From Nocardioides sp. PD653-B2 (GTDB lineage: Bacteria; Actinomycetota; Actinomycetes; Propionibacteriales; Nocardioidaceae): 64,000 nt of DNA. Location: contig NZ_BDJE01000026.1 in the NCBI RefSeq assembly GCF_002117935.1, forward strand, positions 1 through 64,000, given 5' to 3'. The stretch's first letter is position 1. Every line of letters begins with the position of its first letter. Below the pieces are notes generated by a model, which ran no database searches, was not told the DNA's origin, and was given only the letters and a program-made list of their open reading frames with translations. Position numbers and translations under genes: made by a program. Of the stretch, positions 18,064-27,653 are shown one piece after another.

Positions 18064-18138
18064 GCTGTAACGCGGGGTTAGACCCTCTGTGAACCCGTTA
18101 GAACGGGGTCACCAGTGGTCCTAACCCCGCGTTACAGC
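18064..18138. repeat. Palindromic element, copy 2 (75 bp)
   Basis: Nearly identical to copy 1; I see two base changes in the 71-bp core (T to G in the 5' arm, A to G in CTCTATGAA). The 5' change makes the outer stem perfect: GCTGTAACGCGGGGTTAG pairs with CTAACCCCGCGTTACAGC over 18 bp. The inner hairpin CCCGTTAGAACGGG is unchanged. It sits upstream of the MFS gene at 18222 and the oppositely directed AbiEi-like gene, so here it is in a divergent, possibly promoter-bearing gap. Confidence 0.9.
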
Positions 18139-18221
18139 GAGCGGGCGGAGGCGGCGGAGGAGGAAATCGGCGCGGCGCGTCCGGTCCGTCCACCAACGAG
18201 AGCCTCGACACCGGAGGTGAC

Positions 18222-19478
18222 ATGATCCGCCACGAGATGTTCACGTCCGGTCCCGCTCTCGCGCCCCTGCGGGAACGACGCTTCCGCTGGTTCTTCCTCT
18301 CCCGCCTCGTCAACCTCACCGGTACGACGATGGCCCCGGTCGCACTCGCCTTCGCGGTGCTCGAGGTGAGCAACTCCGCAAGCGCACTCGGGCTGGTGCT
18401 GGCGGCGCGCAGCATCCCGCAGGTGGTCTTCCTGCTGGCCGGTGGTGTGATCGCGGATCGATTCGGCCGCACCGTGGTCATCCAGGTCGCCAACGTCTGC
18501 GCGGGCCTGACCCAGGGACTGCTCGCCGTGCTCCTGGTGACGGGCCACGCCGAGCTGTGGCACTTCGTGGCGCTCAGCGCACTCAACGGCACGGTGTCGG
18601 CGATCAGCATGCCGGCCCTCGCCGGCGTCGTGCCGGCGCTCGTGCCCCGCGACCAGCTGCAGGCCGCCAACGTGCTCACCTCGCTGTGCCGCAACGCGCT
18701 GGCCGTCCTCGGCCCGAGCGTCGCCGCGGTGCTGGTCGTGACGATCGGCCCGGGCTGGGCGCTCGCGGCCGATGCCCTGACCTGGCTGGTCGCCGCGGTG
18801 CTGCTGGCGCCGGTGCGTCTCCCCGGTCGCGCCCACACCGGGATCCAGCCGTCGATGGTCCGCGAGCTGCGCGAGGGGTGGCACTACGTCCGCAGCACGA
18901 CCTGGCTGTGGGTGGTGGTCCTCGCGTTCGGCTTCCTCAACGCGATCCACGCCGGGGGGCTCGACACCCTCGGGCCGGTGCTCGCCCACGACACCTCGAT
19001 CGGGGCGCACGGCTGGGGCCTGATCATGTCCGCACAAGCGGTCGGGCTGCTCGTCATGAGCCTGGTGCTGCTGCGGTTCCCGCTCCAGCGGCCGCTGCTG
19101 GTCGGCATGGTCGGCGTCGCGTTCTTCGGTGTCCCGCTGATCGTGATGGGTGCCTACCCGCACACGGTCGCCGTGATGGCCGCCGCGGTCCTGGCCGGCA
19201 TGGGCATCGAGGTCTTCGGTCTCGGGTGGAACCTCGCCATGCAGGAGAACGTGCCCGACGACATGCTGGCGCGCGCGTACTCGTACGACATGCTCGGCTC
19301 GTTCGTCGCGATCCCGGTCGGCCAGCTCACCTTCGGCCCGCTCGCATCGGCGTTCGGCATCCAGGAGGTGCTGCTCGTCGGCGGCGTGGTCTACCTCGTC
19401 GGGGCGCTCTCGGTCCTGCTCTCGCGGTCGGTCCGCACCCTGCCGCGGGTCAGCACCACGTCGTCGCCAGCTTCCTGA
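18222..19478 (+). CDS. MFS transporter, EntS/DHA3-like
   Basis: A 418-aa integral membrane protein with about 12 hydrophobic segments. It opens with L-R-E-R-R-F-R-W-F-F-L-S-R-L-V and carries the MFS motif A-like G-G-V-I-A-D-R-F-G-R between helices 2 and 3, which is typical of the drug and siderophore efflux group MFS_3/EntS. The export substrate is unknown. GGAGG precedes the ATG at 6-7 nt, one of the best SD sites here. Its last 29 bp overlap the end of the convergent DUF1697 gene, so the two mRNAs are antisense at their ends. Confidence 0.88.
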   Translation: MIRHEMFTSGPALAPLRERRFRWFFLSRLVNLTGTTMAPVALAFAVLEVSNSASALGLVLAARSIPQVVFLLAGGVIADRFGRTVVIQVANVCAGLTQGLLAVLLVTGHAELWHFVALSALNGTVSAISMPALAGVVPALVPRDQLQAANVLTSLCRNALAVLGPSVAAVLVVTIGPGWALAADALTWLVAAVLLAPVRLPGRAHTGIQPSMVRELREGWHYVRSTTWLWVVVLAFGFLNAIHAGGLDTLGPVLAHDTSIGAHGWGLIMSAQAVGLLVMSLVLLRFPLQRPLLVGMVGVAFFGVPLIVMGAYPHTVAVMAAAVLAGMGIEVFGLGWNLAMQENVPDDMLARAYSYDMLGSFVAIPVGQLTFGPLASAFGIQEVLLVGGVVYLVGALSVLLSRSVRTLPRVSTTSSPAS

Positions 19479-19974
19479 TCACCGTCAGGTTGCGGTTGGT
19501 CGCGACCCCGAGGTGCTTCTCGATGACCGCGTTGGTCAGTTTTGCCTCGTGGTAGTTGGCCCCCAGCAGCAGGTGCACGGCGCGACCGCCGACCCGGGCG
19601 ACCTCGTCCGCCGAACCGGCCGCCTCGACCGCCTTGATCGCCGCGGCGGTCGGCGGGTTCTTGAGCAGCGAGACGTAGTGCCGGCCGCCGTGGCCGAACG
19701 ACTCCGCCTCGTCGGCGATCGCCCTCAGCTCCTTCGGCGTGAAGACGATCGTCGGCACCTCGAAGCCGCGGTCGTCGGCGAACGCCTTCTCCAGTGCTGC
19801 CTCGACCTTCGCCCGCGACCGCAGCGCGCTCTCGAGTCGGACGTTGCCGGTGTTGATGTACGTCTCGACCTCGGTGAACCCGGCCTCCTCGACCGCCGCC
19901 CTGATCGCGTCCTTGGGGAACTTGCGCTTCGCTCCGAGGTTGATCGCCCGGAGGAACGCGATGTACGTCGCCAT
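19450..19974 (-). CDS. DUF1697 family protein
   Basis: A 174-aa protein of the DUF1697 family, recognised by the N-terminal Y-I-A-F-L-R-A-I-N-L-G, followed by F-x-x-V-E-T-Y-I-N-T-G-N-V, and the C-terminal N-R-N-L-T-V-I-R-K-L. The family is small, soluble and of unknown function, often found in accessory regions. I chose ATG 19974 because homology starts at once (M-A-T-Y-I-A-F). A 16-bp palindrome lies just upstream. It is divergent from the marR gene. Confidence 0.9.
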   Translation of the reverse strand: MATYIAFLRAINLGAKRKFPKDAIRAAVEEAGFTEVETYINTGNVRLESALRSRAKVEAALEKAFADDRGFEVPTIVFTPKELRAIADEAESFGHGGRHYVSLLKNPPTAAAIKAVEAAGSADEVARVGGRAVHLLLGANYHEAKLTNAVIEKHLGVATNRNLTVIRKLATTWC

Positions 19975-19989
19975 GCGCGCATCCTGCCT

Positions 19990-20030
19990 CGTGAGCCGGC
20001 TCACGGAGCACTACATAGGTTGCCTATGTA
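19990..20030. promoter_or_regulatory. Two palindromes between DUF1697 and marR; probable MarR operator
   Basis: CGTGAGCCGGCTCACG (19990-20005) is a perfect 16-bp palindrome. TACATAGG-TTG-CCTATGTA (20012-20030) is a perfect 8-bp inverted repeat with a 3-bp spacer, ending 10 bp before the marR GTG. The second has the size and AT-rich half-sites of MarR-family operators, and its location fits autorepression. The first, closer to DUF1697, may bind the same or another regulator or act in RNA. Confidence 0.65.
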
Positions 20031-20040
20031 ATCTGGAGAC

Positions 20041-20457
20041 GTGTCCGACACCGAGCTCGCCAGCGACCTGGTCGTCCACGCGGCCCGGCTCGTGCGCGCC
20101 GTACGGCGCGATCTCGAGCTGCCCGCCGGGACCCGGATCATCTCCCTCCTCGACGAGCACGGCCCGCTGGGCATCACCCAGCTCGCCGAGCTCGACCGCT
20201 GCTCGCAGCCGACGATGTCGGCGGCGGTCGCCCAGCTCGTCGAGAGCGGCTGGGTCACCAAGAAGCCCAACCCGGACGACGCCCGCGGCACCGTCGTCAC
20301 CCTGTCCGACACCGGTCGCGACGAGCTGCGTCGCGTCCGCCGTCGGCACGGTGAGCGCGTCGCCGCCCTCGTCGCCCAGCACCCCGACCTCACTACCGAA
20401 GACCTCGCCACGGCCGTCGCCGTGCTCCGCGGGATCCTCCAGGAAGGCACCTCGTGA
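20041..20457 (+). CDS. MarR family transcriptional regulator
   Basis: A 138-aa winged-helix repressor-type protein. The DNA-binding segment reads L-G-I-T-Q-L-A-E-L-D-R-C-S-Q-P-T-M-S near residues 42-60, followed by the wing D-D-A-R-G-T-V-V-T-L-S-D-T-G-R, the D-x-R-G hallmark of MarR proteins. It starts at GTG 20041, 10 bp after the TACATAGG palindrome. Its stop overlaps the GTG of the MFS gene (GTGA), so regulator and pump form one operon. Regulation by a small-molecule ligand exported by the pump is the likely model, by analogy. Confidence 0.93.
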   Translation: MSDTELASDLVVHAARLVRAVRRDLELPAGTRIISLLDEHGPLGITQLAELDRCSQPTMSAAVAQLVESGWVTKKPNPDDARGTVVTLSDTGRDELRRVRRRHGERVAALVAQHPDLTTEDLATAVAVLRGILQEGTS

Positions 20458-21710
20458 GTCACCTCTCCTCCACCACCGAGCCCGAGGCGGGCTCCTTCCT
20501 CAAGCAGCCGCGCGCGGTGTGGGCCGTCGCCTTCGCCTGCGTGATCGCGTTCATGGGCATCGGCCTGGTGGACCCGATCCTCAAGGAGATCGCGGCCGAG
20601 CTCGAGGCGACGCCGAGCCAGGTGTCGCTGCTGTTCACCAGCTACATGGCGATCATGGGCGTCGCGATGCTCGTCACCGGCGTCGTGTCCAGCCGGATCG
20701 GCCCGAAGCGCACGCTGCTCACCGGCCTCGTCCTCATCATCGTCTTCGCCGCGCTCGCCGGCTCGTCCGACAGCGTGGGCGCGATCATCGGCTTCCGCGC
20801 CGGCTGGGGCCTCGGCAACGCGCTCTTCGTCGCCACCGCCCTCTCCACGATCGTGAGCGCCTCCCGGGGCTCCGTCGCCCAGGCGATCATCCTGTTCGAG
20901 GCGGCCCTCGGTCTCGGCATCGCGTCCGGCCCGCTCATCGGCGGGCTGCTCGGTGAGCAGTCCTGGCGCGGGCCGTTCTTCGGCGTCTCGGTCCTGATGA
21001 CCATCGCCCTGGTCGGGACCGCCTTCTTCCTGCCGGCCACGCCGCCCCGAGGACGCCGTACGTCGCTGGCCGACCCGTTCCGCGCCCTGCGGCACCCCGC
21101 GCTGCTGCTGATCGCGCTGGTCGCGATCTGCTACAACCTCGGCTTCTTCACGCTGCTCGCCGCCGGCCCGTTCGCGCTGCCGAGCTTCGACATCATGCAG
21201 ATCGGCTGGACGTTCTTCGGCTGGGGCATCCTGCTCGCCCTCACCTCGGTCGCGGTCGCCCCGCGGCTGCAGCGCGTCTTCGGCACGCTGCCGACGCTGC
21301 TCGCGATGCTCGTGCTCTTCGGGCTCGACCTGGTCGCGATGGCCGTCTTCACGACCAGTGAGGCAGCGGTCGCCACGGCGATCATCGTGGCCGGCGCCTT
21401 CCTCGGCGTCATCAACACCCTGGTCACCGAGGCCGTGATGGGAGCGGCCCCGGTCGAGCGGCCGGTCGCGTCCGCGGCGTACTCCTTCGTCCGCTTCACC
21501 GGTGGCGCCATGGGCCCCTACGTCGCACTCAAGCTGGCCGAGCACGTCGGCGTGCACGCGCCGTTCTGGTTCGGCGCGATCGCCGTCGGGATCGGGGTGG
21601 TCATCCTGGCTGCGGGCACCCGCACCATCGGCCGAGCCCTGCACGGGGACTCCCCTGCAGGCCACAGCGTGGCCGAGGCCGAGGCGGAGCTGGTCGGCGA
21701 TCTCGCCTGA
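20454..21710 (+). CDS. MFS drug/metabolite exporter
   Basis: A 418-aa, about 12-helix major facilitator. After a short cytoplasmic N-terminus it has A-V-W-A-V-A-F-A-C-V-I-A-F-M-G-I-G, the P-I-L-K-E-I segment and the motif A-like V-V-S-S-R-I-G-P-K-R between helices 2 and 3. This is the ACDE/DHA1-like efflux pattern. It starts at GTG 20454, overlapping marR by 4 bp. The MarR operator upstream suggests substrate-induced expression. It differs clearly from the MFS at 18222, so it is not a recent duplicate. It ends 13 bp before palindromic element 3. Confidence 0.9.
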   Translation: MSHLSSTTEPEAGSFLKQPRAVWAVAFACVIAFMGIGLVDPILKEIAAELEATPSQVSLLFTSYMAIMGVAMLVTGVVSSRIGPKRTLLTGLVLIIVFAALAGSSDSVGAIIGFRAGWGLGNALFVATALSTIVSASRGSVAQAIILFEAALGLGIASGPLIGGLLGEQSWRGPFFGVSVLMTIALVGTAFFLPATPPRGRRTSLADPFRALRHPALLLIALVAICYNLGFFTLLAAGPFALPSFDIMQIGWTFFGWGILLALTSVAVAPRLQRVFGTLPTLLAMLVLFGLDLVAMAVFTTSEAAVATAIIVAGAFLGVINTLVTEAVMGAAPVERPVASAAYSFVRFTGGAMGPYVALKLAEHVGVHAPFWFGAIAVGIGVVILAAGTRTIGRALHGDSPAGHSVAEAEAELVGDLA

Positions 21711-21722
21711 CCGCTCCCCGCA

Positions 21723-21793
21723 TGTAACGCGGTGTTGGACCCACTATGAACCCGTTAGAACAGGGTCACCAGAGGGTCTAACACCGCGTTACA
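21723..21793. repeat. Palindromic element, copy 3 (71 bp)
   Basis: Same length and layout as copies 1 and 2, but with about nine changes. Outer stem TGTAACGCGGTGTT pairs perfectly with AACACCGCGTTACA. At the position where copy 2 has a G-C pair, copy 3 has T-A, a compensatory change. The inner hairpin CCCGTTAGAAC..GGG carries one mismatch. It lies between the convergent ends of the MFS gene and hppD. Confidence 0.9.
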
Positions 21794-21814
21794 GCTGCGG
21801 GCGGGCGGCGCGGG

Positions 21815-24203
<2,389 letters not shown>

Positions 24204-24222
24204 GCCTCGGAGTCTAGGGACC

Positions 24223-26010
24223 TCAGGACGACTTGCGGACCGCCCATTCGCGGACCTTGTCGATCCGCGCGTGCAGCTGCTCGGCGGTGGCGACCGCGGC
24301 CGCCGGGCCGCCGCACTCCTTGCGCAGCGCGGCGTGGGTGATGCCGTGCGCCTGTCCGGTCCGGTGGAACCACGCGGCGACCAGGCCGTTGAGCTCGCGC
24401 CGCAGGACCGCCAGCTGCTCGTGGGTCGTCACCTCCGCGACCGTGTCGGGCTCGGGCTTCGGTGCGGCCTTCTGCTTGCGGGCCCGGTCGCTCTGGCGCT
24501 GCTGGAGCAGCTCGCGCATCTGGCCGGGCTCGAGCAGGCCCGGGATGCCGAGGAAGTCCATCTCCTCCTCCGAGCCGACGTGCACCTCGCCGGCGTGGCC
24601 GAACTCGCCTCCGTCGAAGAGCACCCGGTCGAAGCGTGCCTCCGAGCCCAGCGCCTCGAACGACGCCTCGAGCTCGTCGGACGCCGACTCCCCGGCGTTC
24701 GCCTGGGCGAGCAGGTCGTTCTCGGCGGCGAAGATGTCGCCCTCGTCGCTGATCCTGCGGCCCAGCACGTGGTCGCGCTCGACCTCCATCTCGGAGGCGA
24801 ACCCGAGCAGCGCCGGCACCGACGGCAGGAACACCGACGCCGTCTCTCCCCGGGTGCGGGCCCGCACGAAGCGGCCGACCGCCTGGGCGAAGAAGAGCGG
24901 GGTCGAGGTCCGGGTGGCGTAGACACCGACCGCGAGGCGCGGCACGTCGACCCCTTCGGACACCATGCGTACGGCGACCATCCAGCGCCGGTCGCTGTCG
25001 GTGAACTCGCTGATCTTCTTCGACGACGCCTTCTCGTCGGAGAGCACCACGGTCGCGGGCTCGCCCGTGATCTGCTTCAGGGTCTTGGCGTAGGACCGCG
25101 CGGTGTCCTGGTCCGAGGCGATCACCAGGCCGCCCGCGTCGGGGACGTGCCGGCGCACCTCGGTGAGGCGGCTGTCCGCGGCCGCGAGCACCGACGGGAT
25201 CCACGATCCGCTCGGGTCGAGGGCGGTGCGCAGCGCCTGGGCGGTGAGGTCCTTGGTGAGCGGCTCCCCCAGGCGCGCGGCGATCTCGTCGCCGGCCCGG
25301 GTCCGCCAGGACATCTCACCGGAGTAGGCCATGAACAGCACCGGCCGGACGACGTGGTCGGCCAGCGCGTGCGCGTAGCCGTAGGTGAAGTCGGCGACCG
25401 AGCGCGGCACCCCGTCGTCGCCCGGGGCGTAGGTGACGAACGGGATCGGGTTGATGTCGGAGCGGAACGGCGTACCGGTCAGCGCGAGCCGGCGGGTGGC
25501 CGGCTCGAACGCCTCGCGCACGCCCTCGCCCCACGACATCGCGTCACCGGCGTGGTGCACCTCGTCGAGGATCACCAGGGTCTTGAAGCGTTCGGTGCGG
25601 ATCCGCATCGCCAGCGGGTTGACCGCCACCCCGGCGTACGTCACGGCGATGCCGACGAAGTCCTGCGAGGTCTTGCCCTTGCCGGCGGCGTACGTCGGGT
25701 CGATCGGGATGCCCGCGCGCGCGGCCGCCTCGGCCCACTGGAGCTTGAGGTGCTCGGTGGGGGCGACGACCGTGATCCGGTCGACGATCCGGCGCCCCAG
25801 CAGCTCGGCTGCGACCGACAGCGCGAACGTCGTCTTGCCGGCACCGGGCGTCGCCACGGCGAGGAAGTCGCGCGGGTGCTGCTCGAAGTACTGCCGCATC
25901 GCCGCCGTCTGCCAGGCACGCAGCGAGGGCGCCGTCCCCCAGGCCGCACGCTCCGGCCAGGCCGGCGTCAGCGCGATGGGCAGGGGGTCGGCCTCGGGCC
26001 GACCCGTCAC
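24223..26010 (-). CDS. DEAD/DEAH-box superfamily 2 helicase
   Basis: A 595-aa SF2 helicase-like ATPase. Motif I is A-T-P-G-A-G-K-T-T near residue 53, motif II D-E-V-H-H-A near 146, and motif III L-T-G-T-P near 180. The C-terminal RecA lobe has V-S-E-G-V-D-V-P-R-L and Q-A-V-G-R-F-V-R-A-R (motifs V and VI). The last ~120 residues, rich in charged and coiled-coil sequence, are not recognised. GTG 26010 overlaps the DUF3039 stop (GTGA), so the two are coupled. Homologues with this DUF3039-helicase order occur in many actinobacteria; the substrate, DNA or RNA, is not known. Confidence 0.9.
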   Translation of the reverse strand: MTGRPEADPLPIALTPAWPERAAWGTAPSLRAWQTAAMRQYFEQHPRDFLAVATPGAGKTTFALSVAAELLGRRIVDRITVVAPTEHLKLQWAEAAARAGIPIDPTYAAGKGKTSQDFVGIAVTYAGVAVNPLAMRIRTERFKTLVILDEVHHAGDAMSWGEGVREAFEPATRRLALTGTPFRSDINPIPFVTYAPGDDGVPRSVADFTYGYAHALADHVVRPVLFMAYSGEMSWRTRAGDEIAARLGEPLTKDLTAQALRTALDPSGSWIPSVLAAADSRLTEVRRHVPDAGGLVIASDQDTARSYAKTLKQITGEPATVVLSDEKASSKKISEFTDSDRRWMVAVRMVSEGVDVPRLAVGVYATRTSTPLFFAQAVGRFVRARTRGETASVFLPSVPALLGFASEMEVERDHVLGRRISDEGDIFAAENDLLAQANAGESASDELEASFEALGSEARFDRVLFDGGEFGHAGEVHVGSEEEMDFLGIPGLLEPGQMRELLQQRQSDRARKQKAAPKPEPDTVAEVTTHEQLAVLRRELNGLVAAWFHRTGQAHGITHAALRKECGGPAAAVATAEQLHARIDKVREWAVRKSS

Positions 26011-26276
26011 TCCTTCGAGCCCGGCTCGTCGTTGAGGCTCTCCCAGGCTTCCTTGCACTCGGGGCAGACCGGGAACTTCTCCGGCGCCCGGCTCGGGACC
26101 CACACCTTGCCGCAGAGCGCGACGACCGGGGTGCCCATCACCATCGCCTCGGTGAGCTTGTCCTTCTCCACGTAGTGGGAGAACCGCTCGTGGTCCCCCT
26201 CATCGGTCGGGACGGTACGACGGTCCTCGCGGACGTCGGTGTCTGTCGAGAAGCCGATGGTGGTCACGGACCCCAC
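26007..26276 (-). CDS. DUF3039 family small zinc-finger-like protein
   Basis: An 89-aa protein of the DUF3039 family. The conserved core has H-Y-V near residue 34, A-L-C-G-K-V-W-V-P and F-P-V-C-P-E-C-K-E-A-W, a pattern of one H and three C that could bind zinc. Start assignment is uncertain: GTG 26276 lies 12-13 nt after GGAGGA, and a second GTG at 26267 is closer to the conserved region. It is translationally coupled to the helicase by a 4-bp overlap, so it may act with it. Function is not established. Confidence 0.82.
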   Translation of the reverse strand: MGSVTTIGFSTDTDVREDRRTVPTDEGDHERFSHYVEKDKLTEAMVMGTPVVALCGKVWVPSRAPEKFPVCPECKEAWESLNDEPGSKE

Positions 26277-26293
26277 TGTAATCGAGTTCCTCC

Positions 26294-26851
26294 TCAGTTC
26301 AGGTTCGGGTCGAAGGGGCGTGTGGACAGCCACGCCAGCTCGCCCGGCTGGCGACGGAGCACGTCGCGCCAGAGGTCGGCGGGGTCGAGGCGGAAGACGT
26401 CCGGCGTCTCGCCCGGTACGACGTACCAGCTCCCCTCCTCGATCTCGCCGAGCAGCTGCTCGGCGCCCCAGCCGGCGTAGCCGGCGAAGATCCGCAGGCC
26501 CGCCAGGGTGCCCTCGAGCAGCTCGACCGGCGTGTCCAGGTCGACCAGCCCGAGCGGCCCCTCGACGGCGCGGAAGCCGACCGGCGCGTCGTCCTCGGAC
26601 CGCAGCCGGGCCAGCGCGAGCGCGGCCTGGGTGCTGACCGGGCCGCCCTGGAAGAGCACGTCCGGCTCGTCGACGGCGTCGCCCCAGTCCCCGAGGACGT
26701 CGGCGACCCGGACGCCGGAGGGCCGGTTGAGCACGACCCCGAGCGCCCCGTCGTCGTCCACGTCGAGGAGCAGCACGACGGTGTCGGTGAAGTTCGGGTC
26801 CAGCAGCGCCGGTGTCGCCACCAGCAGCATTCCGGCCCGGACCTCGCTCAT
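26294..26851 (-). CDS. YqgE/AlgH family protein
   Basis: A 185-aa UPF0301 protein. Hallmarks are the N-terminal G-M-L-L-V-A-T-P-A-L-L-D-P-N-F, L-G-V-V-L-N-R-P-S-G, and F-x-G-Y-A-G-W-G-A-E-Q-L, all at the usual positions. The family is widespread and structurally known, but its biochemical role is unclear. It is encoded 17 bp upstream of DUF3039 on the same strand and may be the first gene of a YqgE-DUF3039-helicase operon. Confidence 0.92.
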   Translation of the reverse strand: MSEVRAGMLLVATPALLDPNFTDTVVLLLDVDDDGALGVVLNRPSGVRVADVLGDWGDAVDEPDVLFQGGPVSTQAALALARLRSEDDAPVGFRAVEGPLGLVDLDTPVELLEGTLAGLRIFAGYAGWGAEQLLGEIEEGSWYVVPGETPDVFRLDPADLWRDVLRRQPGELAWLSTRPFDPNLN

Positions 26852-26887
26852 GGCTCCATCATCTCCCGGCAGCCGGACGTGCGACAG

Positions 26888-26953
26888 CCCCGGGACCGAC
26901 GTGGGGCGTGCGGCGAGGGGGCGCCGCGGGAGGGAGATAGGTCGGTCCCGGGG
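26888..26953. repeat. 13-bp perfect inverted repeat with a 40-nt loop
   Basis: CCCCGGGACCGAC (26888-26900) and GTCGGTCCCGGGG (26941-26953) are exact complements. They lie in the 129-bp gap between the gene ending at 26981 and yqgE, both on the minus strand. It could end transcription from upstream, or fold in the yqgE leader. No T-tract is present. Confidence 0.6.
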
Positions 26954-26980
26954 CCGCCGGGCTGGAGGGACGGTCCGCGG

Positions 26981-27520
26981 TCAGGCCGCGAGAGCCGCCT
27001 TGATGCGGTCGAGCAGACGGGTCTGCTCGCCGCGGTGGGTGACGCTGCGCTGGGGCTGGTACGACGCCCGGGCGCGGCGCTCGATCTCCGCACCGACGCG
27101 GACGGCCCGGTCGTCGGCCACGCTGACCCGCCCGGCCATCATGGCCAGCAGGATCCGCTCCTTGGCGGTGGACGTGGCCATCGCGTCGGCCGTCGCCTGG
27201 TCGAGCGGGGCCCCGTGCCGGTCGGCCCGGTACCGGTCCAGGATGGCGAGCACGCCGGGGAGCTCGTCGGCGGTGGCGTGCCACGCGGCGACCACGGCCT
27301 TCTCGAGGTCCATCGGCTGCTGCAGGAGCTCGCGCTCGATGCGGCCGGCGAGCCGGGTGTGCCAGCGCAGCTGGAGGTCGCCGAGCAGGGTCAGGTCGTC
27401 GTCGAAGACGTCGGCGACGCCGTCGACGTCGAGAGGTAGCGCACCGTCGCGGCGCCGGTTGGCCACGGCGATGACGTCACGGAGGATCTCTCCGCGACTG
27501 TGGAAGGACTTCCAGGTCAT
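26981..27520 (-). CDS. Conserved hypothetical protein of a TetR-linked unit
   Basis: A 179-aa soluble, mostly alpha-helical protein that I do not recognise as a named family. It opens with M-T-W-K-S-F-H-S-R-G-E-I-L-R-D-V-I and has a central L-Q-L-R-W-H-T-R-L-A-G-R-I-E-R, a segment (A-V-V-A-A-W-H-A-T-A) and an arginine-rich tail. There is no signal peptide, membrane helix or evident catalytic motif. It is transcribed away from a TetR gene across a gap with three palindromes, so it is probably the TetR-controlled target. The SD GGAGG lies upstream (27533-27540 region on the complement is CTCCT-rich). Confidence 0.72.
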   Translation of the reverse strand: MTWKSFHSRGEILRDVIAVANRRRDGALPLDVDGVADVFDDDLTLLGDLQLRWHTRLAGRIERELLQQPMDLEKAVVAAWHATADELPGVLAILDRYRADRHGAPLDQATADAMATSTAKERILLAMMAGRVSVADDRAVRVGAEIERRARASYQPQRSVTHRGEQTRLLDRIKAALAA

Positions 27521-27542
27521 GGTCTGCTCCTTCGGGAGGACT

Positions 27543-27636
27543 TACATACCGTAAGTATGTACCCACGGTACGTAGACGTACCGACGGTATGCAAACTCCC
27601 GCGCGGTGATCCGAGTCACGCATACCGACCGTCGGT
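27543..27636. promoter_or_regulatory. Three palindromic operator candidates in the divergent TetR gap
   Basis: TACATAC-N5-GTATGTA (27543-27561), CGGTACGT-AG-ACGTACCG (27566-27583) and ACCGAC-C-GTCGGT (27624-27636) are all perfect inverted repeats. The first two are 23 bp centre to centre and overlap the probable promoter of the minus-strand gene; the third is 18 bp before the tetR ATG. They share ACCG/CGGT and TAC motifs, so they may be variants of one TetR-family operator. Confidence 0.65.
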
Positions 27637-27653
27637 CTTAGACTCCCGGAACT

